DNA from: Mogibacterium sp.
GTDB taxonomy: Bacteria; Bacillota; Clostridia; Peptostreptococcales; Anaerovoracaceae
Assembly: GCA_017510725.1 (NCBI GenBank)
Contig: JAFWMD010000049.1
Span: forward strand, 18,478-82,477
Reading direction: 5' to 3'
Length of the DNA stretch: 64,000 bases
Positions within the stretch are counted from its first letter, which is position 1; the number at the start of each line of letters is the position of its first letter. Below, one piece after another: positions 8,902-17,630 of this stretch. The notes below the pieces were generated by a model. The model was not told the origin of the DNA. It ran no database searches and was given only the letters and a program-made list of their open reading frames with translations. A program made the translations under genes and the position numbers.

Positions 8902-10212
8902 CTATTCTTCTGGCATCTTTCTTGCCATCTCATGGTTTGTATATGCCGGGTCACCTGTCACCTCTCTGATGACTTTGATGCCCTCAGGCATCGTGACTTC
9001 CTCGTTTTCGTCCTTCAGTTCTATCTCGAGTATCGCCTGTTTCTTCCACTCAGGATAAATGTCTATCTCATAATACCTGTTGTTTTCCGTGAGACAGTAG
9101 CGGGTCTTACGTATCGGCCTGCGCTCAGGATCTGCTTCTGCCAGGAAAGATACGTATTCCTTCATGTCTATCCTGCGGTCGACCTCGACTCTTGTCGTAT
9201 CCGAGATGCGTCTCTTTTCAGTTCTGTAGCACATGAAGTTGCCGTTCTGTCCGCGCTGACGCACTCTTGCTTCAGTTCCGTCCGGCTGATCCTTAAGATA
9301 TGTCTGCATCATTTCTACCTTGCTGCAGTTAGGCAGATCTTCAAGTCTCAGCAGATCAGGATATCTGATCAGGTATTTGCGCTCTATCTCCATTGGCTCA
9401 GGCTCGCCGAGGAATGCCGCTATCTCCGCCACTACCCTGTGCAGCTTTTCTTCAAATCCGGTCGAGTTATCTATTACCCTGAGATGAGGATGTCCTGTCC
9501 ACGCTGCAATCAGTTTGTCATCAAGCGCAGCCGCCTGCTCCGGTGTCTCTGTCCTTACCGAAGAATTGGCGTATGCCTCAGGAGCTCCCTTTGCAGCAGT
9601 GACCATGTGTATTATGGCATCGTACTGATCGCGTTCTGCCACCTCATTGGTATGCAGCGCTCTCATGACAGCGTCAAAGTCTTCCTGTGACATGTATGCC
9701 TTGTTGTCAAGGACTCCGCGGTCGCAGACTATGAGCACCTTGTCCGCATCCATCGAGCGTGCTGCTTCGTCAAAGACGGATTCCTTTTCTTTCTGGAGCC
9801 TTACCTGGCATTTCTGATAATCCAGATTGCTTCCGCAGGTCCACGGAGCAACTCCGCCGCCGATAAGCTCAGTGGCTGTCTCCGGAATGAAGAGCACGCG
9901 GTAGCCGCGCTTTTCAAACTCCTCTTTTATCCTGCTCATGCCGGTTGTTTTGCCGGCACATGGCCCTCCGGTTATAACGATCTTAGTGATTTCCATATCG
10001 TGTTCCTCCATCATTCCGGTAAGTTCATCCATGGATATCCTGTAAATGTCTGCCAGTTTGCGCAGCTGGCTCAGCGCAGGTTTTGATCTTCCGTTCTCCC
10101 ATTTGGAGACCGCCTTGTCGCTCACCCCGAGCCTGTGTGCCAGAAGCTGCTGGGTCATGCCGTATCTTTTTCTGAGCTCTGTCAGATAGTTGCCGAATCT
10201 GTATTTATTCAT
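8902..10212 (-). CDS. Fusion of XRE-type helix-turn-helix, NadR-kinase-like P-loop ATPase and CYTH domain
   Basis: 436 residues in three parts. Residues 5-65 form an XRE/HTH_3 DNA-binding domain (LRKRYGMTQQLLAHRLGVSD, AVSKWENG). Residues 74-270 are a P-loop NTPase with Walker A GGPCAGKTT (82-90) and CDRGVLDN, resembling the AAA_28 group that includes the NadR kinase domain. From residue 274 a CYTH (triphosphate tunnel) domain begins with the diagnostic ExExK-type motif MEIERKYLI and continues with Arg/Lys/Glu strands (RVRQRG, KTRYCL, EIDIYPEWKKQAILEIELKD). The gene overlaps the ECF S-component gene by 8 bases. A nucleotide- or cofactor-sensing regulator with kinase or triphosphatase activity is inferred. 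The fusion is in frame with no sign of a frameshift. Confidence 0.8.
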   Translation of the reverse strand: MNKYRFGNYLTELRKRYGMTQQLLAHRLGVSDKAVSKWENGRSKPALSQLRKLADIYRISMDELTGMMEEHDMEITKIVITGGPCAGKTTGMSRIKEEFEKRGYRVLFIPETATELIGGGVAPWTCGSNLDYQKCQVRLQKEKESVFDEAARSMDADKVLIVCDRGVLDNKAYMSQEDFDAVMRALHTNEVAERDQYDAIIHMVTAAKGAPEAYANSSVRTETPEQAAALDDKLIAAWTGHPHLRVIDNSTGFEEKLHRVVAEIAAFLGEPEPMEIERKYLIRYPDLLRLEDLPNCSKVEMMQTYLKDQPDGTEARVRQRGQNGNFMCYRTEKRRISDTTRVEVDRRIDMKEYVSFLAEADPERRPIRKTRYCLTENNRYYEIDIYPEWKKQAILEIELKDENEEVTMPEGIKVIREVTGDPAYTNHEMARKMPEE

Positions 10213-10723
10213 CGCTTTTCCTTTTATCGAGCAGTTCGCAGACCGGGATGCTGACTATCATCATCACCACATCTGCCACAAACGCGTAGCTGTTTTTTGC
10301 CATTCTCACTGCCATAGGCTGAGCATACAGCAGGCATTCAGTCAGGGACTTCAGTCCCAGTATCCCCACCGCAGTCATCAACACTATGACCAGTACCATA
10401 AGTCCTCTGCGCAGCCAGTCTGACTCAAGCTTCTTTAGTCTCATGAATGCGATTCCGCAGACGATGCCGATCGCGAGATTTCCTATAGTCCAGCCCGGCA
10501 TTCCTCTGAGACCTGACGTCAGCACGCAGTACAGAACTACTCCCAGGCTGCCGACTATCGCGCCGGATGCTGCGCCGTATCTGTAACAGTACACCATCAT
10601 CACCACATATCCAAGGCACAGATAGTAGTTTTCAAATACCGGTACCTGCAGGCACATCGTCAGAACAACGAAGAGTGCGATCCCTATGCCATTCAGTGTA
10701 ATGAACTGAGTTTTGCCATTCAT
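10205..10723 (-). CDS. ECF transporter substrate-binding (S) component-like membrane protein
   Basis: 172 residues with five or six hydrophobic helices (IGIALFVVLTMCLQVPV, YYLCLGYVVMMVYCYRYG, AIVGSLGVVLYCVL, WTIGNLAIGIVCGIAFM, GLMVLVIVLMTAVGILGL). Size, helix spacing and the Gly-rich GNLAIGIVCGIAF helix fit vitamin-specific S components, which work with a shared EcfAAT module not present here. Substrate cannot be read from sequence. Coupling to the NadR-kinase-like gene downstream by an 8-base overlap suggests a nicotinamide-type or other phosphorylated vitamin, but this is inference. AAAGGAGA precedes the ATG. Confidence 0.65.
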   Translation of the reverse strand: MNGKTQFITLNGIGIALFVVLTMCLQVPVFENYYLCLGYVVMMVYCYRYGAASGAIVGSLGVVLYCVLTSGLRGMPGWTIGNLAIGIVCGIAFMRLKKLESDWLRRGLMVLVIVLMTAVGILGLKSLTECLLYAQPMAVRMAKNSYAFVADVVMMIVSIPVCELLDKRKSDE

Positions 10724-10784
10724 TTTCTTCTCCTTTCACCTCAGTGCTCTCCCCTGCATCTATATTGTAAATTGGGAAAAGGTG

Positions 10785-10819
10785 CTGTGGTAGAGGGGTA
10801 AGGTATACCTGCGGTAGAG
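10785..10819. promoter_or_regulatory. Repeated motif and palindrome upstream of the ECF/HTH genes
   Basis: Two 11-base direct repeats, CTGTGGTAGAG and CTGCGGTAGAG, start 24 bases apart and flank a perfect palindrome AGGTATACCT (10801-10810). They lie 60-95 bases upstream of the gene starting at 10723. They could be operator sites for the HTH protein of the same transcript. No firm -35/-10 pair was found here. Confidence 0.4.
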
Positions 10820-10831
10820 TTTTGGCCGGCC

Positions 10832-11893
10832 CTAGTTCATCTTATGATAGTGATTGTATCTCCAGGTCCCTTTTTTGCCGTAGTAGATTTTCCAGCCATT
10901 GCGCCCGGTCTCGTTTTTGAAGTTCGGGTCATATACCCAGTCCCTTCCGTTCTGTCTGATGACCGTCCACGAATGCGGAAGGTCTACCCTGCCTTCTACC
11001 TGATGCACATCATAACCGAGCAGTTTAGCCTGTATATAGAATGTTGCAGCCATTACGTAGCAGTTGCCGTAACCCTTAGTGAACCCCTTGATTGCATAAG
11101 TCTCGGAGTTCTTTGCGCGGTACGATCTTCCCTGATACCTGATCCTGTAGGAGAACTTATATGCCTTTCTGAGCGACCAGCCGCTTTTATCGAGCTGTTT
11201 TACTCCAAGGGCATATGCCTTTCCGAGCCTTCCGCTCTTAGGGATCTTAAGATATCCTACTTTTCTGTTCTTGGCCATGATGCCGGTATTCTTATTGAAA
11301 TACATGGCATGTTTTCCGATCGCAGCCCAGCCAGTTTTGAGCACTCCGCCGCCAAGCCCGCAGTATTCGTTTCCGTTATACTTGAATACCCCTTTCGTGG
11401 TTATGAGCTTGCCGTCCCTGCCGAACATGTACAGTCTGTTTGCGGCAACTGTGACCTTCTGCTTTTTATACTTAGTCTTAGCGCCTTTGATCTTCTTTTT
11501 CTGCCACGTCTTTTTCTTCCTGTTGTAATAGTACTTCACCTTTTTTGTGACGGTTTTTGTGCCGGCAATCTTTGTCGGGACTGTTACTATGACTCCCGAA
11601 CGCACATAATACCTGCCATCCGAAGCGGTCTTCCAGCCATCAGACATGTCAGGCTTTCCTTCTGCATTGTAATAGCAGAGTTTTCCGTTTACCGAAATGA
11701 CTTTGTTGACCGCAGGGGCCGGAGCAGGAGCCGGTTCCGGCTGCTCAGGCTCATCCGTGGTTTCTTCAGCGGTCTCCGTGCTTTCAGGCTGACCTCCCGG
11801 TTCCGTGCCTGTTTCGTCATCAGCGAACGCATAAAACGGCATGGATGTTATGAGCATCGCTGCCGCGATCAGAACAACAAGTTTCTTTTTCAT
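10832..11893 (-). CDS. Exported transglutaminase-like protein with wall-binding-type repeats
   Basis: 353 residues. Signal peptide (VVLIAAAMLITSMPFYAFA), acidic Pro/Glu linker, then Tyr/Gly repeat segments like choline/cell-wall-binding modules (LCYYNAEGKPDMSDGWKTA, LYMFGRDGKLITTKGVFKYN, GKHAMYFNKNTGIM). The C-terminal domain has a transglutaminase-like triad: Cys278 in GYGNCYVMA, His307 in LPHSWTV and Asp322 in WVYDPNF. A very basic aromatic stretch (residues 113-148) separates the repeats. Such exported proteins act as proteases or crosslinkers of wall proteins; the substrate is unknown. Confidence 0.75.
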   Translation of the reverse strand: MKKKLVVLIAAAMLITSMPFYAFADDETGTEPGGQPESTETAEETTDEPEQPEPAPAPAPAVNKVISVNGKLCYYNAEGKPDMSDGWKTASDGRYYVRSGVIVTVPTKIAGTKTVTKKVKYYYNRKKKTWQKKKIKGAKTKYKKQKVTVAANRLYMFGRDGKLITTKGVFKYNGNEYCGLGGGVLKTGWAAIGKHAMYFNKNTGIMAKNRKVGYLKIPKSGRLGKAYALGVKQLDKSGWSLRKAYKFSYRIRYQGRSYRAKNSETYAIKGFTKGYGNCYVMAATFYIQAKLLGYDVHQVEGRVDLPHSWTVIRQNGRDWVYDPNFKNETGRNGWKIYYGKKGTWRYNHYHKMN

Positions 11894-11921
11894 GTATTAC
11901 TCCTTTGCGTTATATAAGGAT

Positions 11922-12977
11922 TCAGAGAAAACTGAATATCCTGAATTTCTTAAGAACACAGGTTATCGCGAACGATGCCGCGAAGAACACTATTGCTGCG
12001 CCGATGAATCCGGCAGGACCGTAATCGAAAGGATTGAATCCCAGCTCCTTCATCGTGAGTCTTATGAATATCATGTGGATAAGGTAGATCCCGAATGAGC
12101 ACCTGTCGATATTCTCGATCAGTCTGCCCGCTCCCCGCCTGATCCTTAGCATCAGCGAGAACGCCGCAGCCGACTGCATCACCACGAGCGGTGAGTTGTA
12201 CGCGGTAAGCCCTGAAGCATCGATATCCGTTGGCGCGAGCCTTACCGTAACGAGAGGCAATGCGATGGTGCAAAGCACAAGCATTACTGCCGCTATCCGC
12301 GCGTCCATGTTGTGCCTGTAAAGCAGGAAGCCGATGAACAGATACGCTCCGTATACGATCCACGTAGGAATGTACAGCGCCGCCTCGACATCCAGATACG
12401 ACGCCAGAGGCAGTACGGAACATATTATCAGGAGAACCGCTGTCAGCATCGCCAGCTGCTTATCCGTCGCCCTGTTGACTATGGCCTTGAAAAGCGGCAT
12501 CAGCAGGTATATCGCCAGCATCATGTAAAGATACCAGAGATATGCCATGCAGTGATTGAAGATGAGTCCTTCAGCGAATTCCCTTAGTATGCCCGAACCT
12601 GCGGACGGATCATGTCTTATCACTGTGAATATTGCGGTGAACACCACCAGAGCGATGAGCATGCGCTTTATGTACTTGCCAAACAGCTTTGACAGCGGGA
12701 TCACCCTCTCCCTGTCCAGAAGCAGGGCTCCGGTCACCATCAGGAAGCACGGTACGGCCCACATAAGCGAAGCGCAGGCTGCGAATGCGGTCGTTATCTG
12801 ACCGTCTGTCAGCAACTCCGAGTGATAGACCCTGGCGTTGTTGAAGCAATGCAGCAGTACTATTGCAAAGCATGCAACTGCCTTTATATACGAGAATTGA
12901 GAGACCCGTTTTTTTGAGTCTCTCAATCCGTCAGTTTGCCCAATATTGGTTTTAAATGCTAAATCAGTTGAAGACAT
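11922..12977 (-). CDS. Acyltransferase-3 family membrane protein
   Basis: 351 residues with about ten helices. The N-terminal catalytic region has IKAVACFAIVLLHCFNN, where the His of the first helix is the conserved catalytic residue, followed by MWAVPCFLMVTGALLL. The C-terminal SFGIYLIHMIFIRL helix is also typical. The family moves acyl groups, usually acetyl or succinyl, onto sugars of the cell surface. The start overlaps the upstream repeat-protein gene by 14 bases, so the two are likely translated together. Acceptor unknown. Confidence 0.8.
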   Translation of the reverse strand: MSSTDLAFKTNIGQTDGLRDSKKRVSQFSYIKAVACFAIVLLHCFNNARVYHSELLTDGQITTAFAACASLMWAVPCFLMVTGALLLDRERVIPLSKLFGKYIKRMLIALVVFTAIFTVIRHDPSAGSGILREFAEGLIFNHCMAYLWYLYMMLAIYLLMPLFKAIVNRATDKQLAMLTAVLLIICSVLPLASYLDVEAALYIPTWIVYGAYLFIGFLLYRHNMDARIAAVMLVLCTIALPLVTVRLAPTDIDASGLTAYNSPLVVMQSAAAFSLMLRIRRGAGRLIENIDRCSFGIYLIHMIFIRLTMKELGFNPFDYGPAGFIGAAIVFFAASFAITCVLKKFRIFSFL

Positions 12978-13611
12978 CCGAACCAGTACCTACACATCCC
13001 TTGCTTCCGGAAGATTTTTTCTTCTTGCTCTTTTTCCTTGATGCTGCAGCCGCAGCAGCTGCTACCGCCTCTTCTTCCGAGTATTCTGCATCTGTCTTGA
13101 ACTCTGCGAACTTCTCAGCAGCCTTTTCGATCAGCGCGTCTATCTCAGCCTGATCTTCGGTCTCACTGATCGCAGCTTCCGTGCTGTCCAGTATCTTCTT
13201 TATTTCTTTCTGCTCAGCCTCTCTGTAAAGATCCAGATCCACGGCCTTCTTCAGCTTTGCGATACCTTCCTCTTCTTTTGTATATGCTGCGTCAGTCTTG
13301 AATCCCGCGGTGTCAGCAACAGCCTTTTCGACCAGAGCATCCATCTCCGCCTGATCCTTTGACTCGCGTATTGCAGCTTCCGTGCTGTCGAGGATCTTCT
13401 GTATCTCCTTCTGTTCAGCTTCTCTGTACGCACCCGGATCCACAGCCTCCATCATCTTTGCGACACTCTGGTTCTGCATGGCTGCGATCTCAGCCTGATG
13501 CGCCTGATATACATCTCCGATACACGCGGCGGTCAGCAGTATCGCCAGCACTGCCGCGGTGGACTTCTTCATTGCGTTCAGTTTCTGAAATATCATGATT
13601 TCTTCTTTCAT
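12964..13611 (-). CDS. Exported or membrane-anchored coiled-coil protein with two ~55-residue repeats
   Basis: 215 residues, not recognised. An N-terminal hydrophobic segment (STAAVLAILLTAACIGDV) is followed by two near-identical helical repeats, each beginning VDxxxYREAEQKEI and continuing KILDSTEAAI, then a QAEMDALVEKA-like stretch ending FKTDAxYxxEE. After the second repeat come an Ala-rich run and a basic tail KKSKKKKSSGSKGC. The start could be the ATG at 13596 or 13572 instead. The high charge and heptads suggest a helical bundle. Its overlap with the acyltransferase gene suggests a joint envelope role. Confidence 0.55.
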   Translation of the reverse strand: MKEEIMIFQKLNAMKKSTAAVLAILLTAACIGDVYQAHQAEIAAMQNQSVAKMMEAVDPGAYREAEQKEIQKILDSTEAAIRESKDQAEMDALVEKAVADTAGFKTDAAYTKEEEGIAKLKKAVDLDLYREAEQKEIKKILDSTEAAISETEDQAEIDALIEKAAEKFAEFKTDAEYSEEEAVAAAAAAASRKKSKKKKSSGSKGCVGTGSDVFN

Positions 13612-13616
13612 AAACA

Positions 13617-13644
13617 GCAGCGCGGGACGATCAGCCCCGTGCTG
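13617..13644 (-). other. Strong hairpin between the ADP-ribosylglycohydrolase and the repeat-protein gene
   Basis: A 10-base-pair stem, GCAGCxCGGG / CCCGxGCTGC, ends six bases before the ATG at 13611. It follows the gene ending at 13714, so it may terminate that transcript, but no long T-run follows. With the promoter at 13666-13695 it would instead lie in the leader of the repeat protein. Confidence 0.5.
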
Positions 13645-13665
13645 CCAGCTTCAATTATCGCGTCG

Positions 13666-13695
13666 ATTATATCACGTGGTACAAAAGAGTCGCAA
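13666..13695 (-). promoter_or_regulatory. Promoter for the repeat-protein/acyltransferase pair
   Basis: On the minus strand: TTGCGA (13690-13695), an 18-base spacer, and a perfect TATAAT (13666-13671), about 55 bases before the ATG at 13611. Confidence 0.5.
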
Positions 13696-13713
13696 GCTGC
13701 AATACTGATGGTT

Positions 13714-14775
13714 TCACTCAGATACACTCCAGGCAGCGCACTCATCTGCGAAATGCAGCAGGAGCTTATGGAACTGCAGATTCTTCTTCCACTTTTCATC
13801 TATCCGGTCGTATCCGATAAGAGCTCCGAGAATATTGCCTGCGACCGCTCCTGTCGAATCGCTGTCTCCGTCGTGATTGACAGATGCTATGAGACATGCT
13901 GAAAAATCATTCTCATACCTGAGCGCACAATATAGCGCTATTGCAAGGGCCTCTTCTGCTACCCATCCTTCACCGAGTTTCTTTATGTTGGATTCATCAC
14001 TTCCGTCATTGCCAGCCAGACTTACAGCCTTGTCAATAAGAGCCTCCAGATCTTCCCACAAATCACTTTTTCCGTACAGATTGCGTGCCGCATCCATTGC
14101 GCTTCCCGTGATCTCAGCAAGAGTTTTCTTTTCGTCATTCCAGATCGCCTGACGTATTATTTCCGCAAATATCCCTGAAGGGAAACAGCCGAGAGGATGC
14201 CCGTGAGTGATTGCGGATATCTCAGCTCCCATCTCTACGATTTCTTCCGGTGCTGCTTCAGGATACAGTATCCCTACCGGAGCCATTCTCATTATGGTTC
14301 CGCATCCTTTGCTGTCGTTGATCGGATTGTAAAGGTCTCGCTTTTTCGGACTTCCGAGTGCACTGAGGCAGGTCAGTCCCGGCGCTCTTGTTTTGTACAT
14401 CTCCGGGATATCCATGAGTTCGCTTGCCGGCATGTCATTTACCGGCATTTTCCCCGGCTTGCGGCCCTGTGTTTCATACCAGTTCAGATATGCGCTGTGC
14501 ACATACGGATACATCTTTTTGTCCGCCGGTTTTACTACACCGCACTTTTTGGCAGCGATTATGCCCTCGGCAGTGAACAGCGTCATCTGCGTATCATCCG
14601 AAACAACAGCTGAGCCTGTAAGAAAGTCCAGATTATATTCAGTTATGCCCTGTTTTCCATATTCCTTGCGTATCGATCTCAGCTTATCGAACTCTACAGC
14701 ATATCCGAGCGCGTCGCCTGCTGCTCCGCCGACCAGGCATCCCCTGATCCTGTCAAGATAATCATTTTTATTCAT
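13714..14775 (-). CDS. ADP-ribosylglycohydrolase family protein
   Basis: 353 residues from the ATG at 14775, which has GGAGGA 7 bases upstream; an in-frame GTG-side extension to 14880 is not needed. The metal-binding motifs of the DraG/ARH family are all present: GCLVGGAAGDALGYAVEF, VSDDTQMTLFTAEG and SVNHDGDSDSTGAVAGNILG, which supply the acidic Mg ligands. These enzymes remove ADP-ribose from arginine or other acceptors, or split ADP-ribose-like small molecules. No ADP-ribosyltransferase or nitrogenase gene is nearby, so the substrate is open. Confidence 0.9.
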   Translation of the reverse strand: MNKNDYLDRIRGCLVGGAAGDALGYAVEFDKLRSIRKEYGKQGITEYNLDFLTGSAVVSDDTQMTLFTAEGIIAAKKCGVVKPADKKMYPYVHSAYLNWYETQGRKPGKMPVNDMPASELMDIPEMYKTRAPGLTCLSALGSPKKRDLYNPINDSKGCGTIMRMAPVGILYPEAAPEEIVEMGAEISAITHGHPLGCFPSGIFAEIIRQAIWNDEKKTLAEITGSAMDAARNLYGKSDLWEDLEALIDKAVSLAGNDGSDESNIKKLGEGWVAEEALAIALYCALRYENDFSACLIASVNHDGDSDSTGAVAGNILGALIGYDRIDEKWKKNLQFHKLLLHFADECAAWSVSE

Positions 14776-14983
14776 AGATCTGTCCTCCGGCTGTCTATAT
14801 CCATTTCCACTGATTATAACACGCCCCGGCCGGATTTTTTGCATGCCTGTTCCCCGAGGTTTGACTGACTCATGACTCAACCTGTGTCCTCAAGTTAATT
14901 CGGGAGCTGGATATTGTCTATATAACTGCCTTTGTAACGGCCAAAAAGAATCTTTGTATGTGCCCAAACGCATTGATTTCAAC

Positions 14984-15017
14984 GAAAAAGAGGTGGTCAG
15001 CAGATACTGTCCACCTC
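14984..15017 (-). terminator. Terminator of the long surface operon
   Basis: Minus strand: GAGGTGG...CCACCTC stem, extended inside by CAG/CTG, followed by TTTTTCG. It lies 28 bases past the stop of the acyltransferase at 15045. The remaining bases up to 14880 hold nothing I can name. Confidence 0.85.
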
Positions 15018-15044
15018 CTCATTACAGATATCGCTTCTGTCATA

Positions 15045-16208
15045 TTATCCTTTTTTCCCATTATCCCGGCTGAAGTTTATGGAAACGGCATTTTTAGCAA
15101 GTTTCATGAGGTCGCTGCACGGATGCTCAAACACCTTAAGGCTGAAAAAAGCTGTCATTGCAGCCGCAATCAGTATGTAGACTGCATAGGCTGCAAGCAT
15201 CGAACCATTATGCCCCACGAACGCGAGCCCCTTTACCTGGCCTGCCACTGCAGCATTGTATTTGCCGCCGAAAAGCACGAAGAGCTTTGGAAGTATCGCC
15301 CAGTTGCGGAAAAGATAGCACAGCGGCCTGTGCCAGAAGTACACGTTCAGCGTGCGTGATCCTATAGTCGTGATGAATCCCAGGTCTTTGTCCGGTATCA
15401 CCGAAATGATGCATAGAGTTATCGCAATTGCGACCGCCCACACAGCCAGCCTTATCCACCAGCCGTTATCATAGGCATAGCTGAAGAACTGATTCAGGTA
15501 CTCATAAGAGCGCCTTCCGGTGAACCACTTGCGCCAGCTGTACATTCCCCACTTTCCGAGATAGCAGACGACCATGGATATTATGATACCGGCCCATCCT
15601 GCTATCATGAGCCAGCGCTTGCCTGCGAAGAATTCATTGAACTTCTTCATGTCGAAGTAGTAGCCTGTCATGTAGATCGGCAGGAAGTTTATCATTCTAG
15701 AAAGGCAGAATGCATCACCGACAGACGGGAAGTATCCTATGACCGCGCTCAGCGCAAATGCTCCCGTAATCATCATCCACGGCTTCACTTTAGCGTCGAT
15801 CCTGCGCATTAGATAGAAGAGCAGCTCGTATTCCGCCATGACGAAAAGGTACCACGGTATGCCCGGCTCTTCGGTCCAGTGCCATATCGGATGCTGCCCC
15901 ATCAGAGTCCTCGAGAACTGCAGGAATACCTTTAAGGCATAGCCGCAGAGGAAGAATCCAAGGAACTTGTCCCAGCGCATGCGGGTCTCGCCTTTTATCC
16001 CGAGCGATGCTCTCTCCGTCGTAATGTAGTGCTTGTGTACAAGTCCGGAAATTAAAATGAACGCCGGCATGTGGAACGTATAGATCCACAGCGTCGTCCA
16101 TCTTACCAGATGAGAATCAGACACGTAGTCTGTTGTCATGTGGCCAAGCACGACAAGAAAAATCAGAAAAGCTTTAATATTGTCGTATCTGTATATTCTT
16201 TGTTTCAT
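15045..16208 (-). CDS. Acyltransferase-3 family membrane protein (second copy type)
   Basis: 387 residues with about ten helices. N-terminal YDNIKAFLIFLVVLGHMTTDY carries the conserved RxxxxH-like catalytic region, followed by LWIYTFHMPAFILISGLVHK as in OafA/WcaI-type O-acyltransferases. The C-terminal TIGSRTLNVYFWHRPLCYLF is typical. It differs strongly from the protein at 11922. Last gene of the long operon, 8 bases after the lipoprotein gene, so it probably decorates a surface polymer made by that operon. Confidence 0.82.
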   Translation of the reverse strand: MKQRIYRYDNIKAFLIFLVVLGHMTTDYVSDSHLVRWTTLWIYTFHMPAFILISGLVHKHYITTERASLGIKGETRMRWDKFLGFFLCGYALKVFLQFSRTLMGQHPIWHWTEEPGIPWYLFVMAEYELLFYLMRRIDAKVKPWMMITGAFALSAVIGYFPSVGDAFCLSRMINFLPIYMTGYYFDMKKFNEFFAGKRWLMIAGWAGIIISMVVCYLGKWGMYSWRKWFTGRRSYEYLNQFFSYAYDNGWWIRLAVWAVAIAITLCIISVIPDKDLGFITTIGSRTLNVYFWHRPLCYLFRNWAILPKLFVLFGGKYNAAVAGQVKGLAFVGHNGSMLAAYAVYILIAAAMTAFFSLKVFEHPCSDLMKLAKNAVSINFSRDNGKKG

Positions 16209-16216
16209 TTATGTTC

Positions 16217-17617
16217 CTATTGATATGTGTACGGATAATAGATATCAACGTCCAGATCAGAAGCTACCTCTTCATAGTCCATGCCTGATCCTCCGTGCAG
16301 CACGTCGAGCAACGCAATCTTATAGACCAGCTTCTGCTCATCACTTCCTTCCACAGCATCAGAAGAAATAATGATGATCGTCGGATTTATTTCTCCTCCG
16401 GAGCCCTCATCGCCTTCATCGCCTTCATCTTCCGATCCGCTGTCTCCTGACGTGCTATTGATCTTTTCGTGTATTTTTTCAGCCTCTTCTATCGCTTTAT
16501 CCTCTGTATACTCATCCAGGAATTTAAGGATTATACTGTCATCAGTAATATCGCTTGTGACATTTCCCTTGCAGGCCTCTACTATCTTTTTCTTTGACGT
16601 GCTTCCTCCGCCATCTATTACGACATCAACGCTTTCCGGAACATCATTTACAGCAGTCTTGAACTCATTGTTCCACCAGTTGTAGAGATCTTCTTCCCAC
16701 TGAGCATACAGGGTCTGGTCTTCGTTGGCTTTAAACTTTGTATCGCTTGTGACCTGACTTCCGCCTGTCGGTTCCGTGAACCAGCCGCTGAATTTGTATT
16801 TGTCTCTTTTTGCAGACGGCAGCTTTCCGTACGTCCCGCCTTCCTTGACCGTTATTTCGGTGCTGCTCAGCTCGACCTCGTCTCCGTCGCCGTTTCCGTC
16901 AAACGTGATCGTATATGTCTTCGCTTCGATCTTCGTCCAGTGCGCATACAAAGAGTGCGCCTTATCTGTCTTGACCTTTGTCTTTGAAGTCACCTTGCTG
17001 CCTTTTGTCTTTGACGTATACCAACCGTCGAAGTCATATCCGCTCCTTGTCGGTGTCGGAAGTGCTCCATAGGTGGATCCCTTCCTGACAGAAAGTGATG
17101 TTCTGCTGCATTTAGCATCCTTGCTGTTCAGATAGAGAGTTACTTTTACATATGTAGTCTGAGTTGTGGCAGGACGTCTTACAACGCCGGTCGAAGGTCT
17201 TCTTACCGGAGTCCTGCTTACCGGTCTTGTGCTGGTGCCAGGGGTTGTAGAAGGTGTAGTACTGGTCGAAGGCTGCTGTTCTGGTTCTTCTTCATCATCA
17301 CTGTCTTCGTCCTCGTCAGTAACATCTTCATCTTCAGAGTCGAAGCCCTCATCCTCATCATAGTCCTCGTCTCCATCATAGTCCTCGTCTTCGGACCCAA
17401 ACCCCGTGAACAGAGGAGGCTCGGCGACAGGGATCCCCAGCTCGTCCCTGCGCACCTGATATGACTGCTGCAGCATGCCGTTATCATCACTGATAACTCC
17501 AACCACCTCTGTATTGTTGGTGATCCTCGTACGGCAGCCACATAAAAGCATCATCAGCACGAGAGCTGAAATAAGTATCATTATTCTTAATGCATAAGGT
17601 CTGATGTTCTTTTTCAT
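16217..17617 (-). CDS. Lipoprotein with two Listeria-Bacteroides (InlB B-type) repeats
   Basis: 466 residues. The signal sequence ends LMMLLCGCRT with Cys28 as the likely lipidation site. Next comes a very acidic Asp/Glu spacer (about residues 75-112), then a Ser/Thr/Pro/Arg linker. Two beta-grasp repeats follow, each ending GWxTxxTxGSxVTSxTK... and LYAHW or LYAQW, the Flg_new/List_Bact pattern found in surface adhesins. The C-terminal part (VDVVIDGGGSTSKKKIVEAC onward) is not recognised. It is in the MoxR/DUF58 operon and 8 bases before an acyltransferase. Surface anchoring is well supported; the partner is unknown. Confidence 0.75.
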   Translation of the reverse strand: MKKNIRPYALRIMILISALVLMMLLCGCRTRITNNTEVVGVISDDNGMLQQSYQVRRDELGIPVAEPPLFTGFGSEDEDYDGDEDYDEDEGFDSEDEDVTDEDEDSDDEEEPEQQPSTSTTPSTTPGTSTRPVSRTPVRRPSTGVVRRPATTQTTYVKVTLYLNSKDAKCSRTSLSVRKGSTYGALPTPTRSGYDFDGWYTSKTKGSKVTSKTKVKTDKAHSLYAHWTKIEAKTYTITFDGNGDGDEVELSSTEITVKEGGTYGKLPSAKRDKYKFSGWFTEPTGGSQVTSDTKFKANEDQTLYAQWEEDLYNWWNNEFKTAVNDVPESVDVVIDGGGSTSKKKIVEACKGNVTSDITDDSIILKFLDEYTEDKAIEEAEKIHEKINSTSGDSGSEDEGDEGDEGSGGEINPTIIIISSDAVEGSDEQKLVYKIALLDVLHGGSGMDYEEVASDLDVDIYYPYTYQ

Positions 17618-17630
17618 TTTCAGTTCCCCG

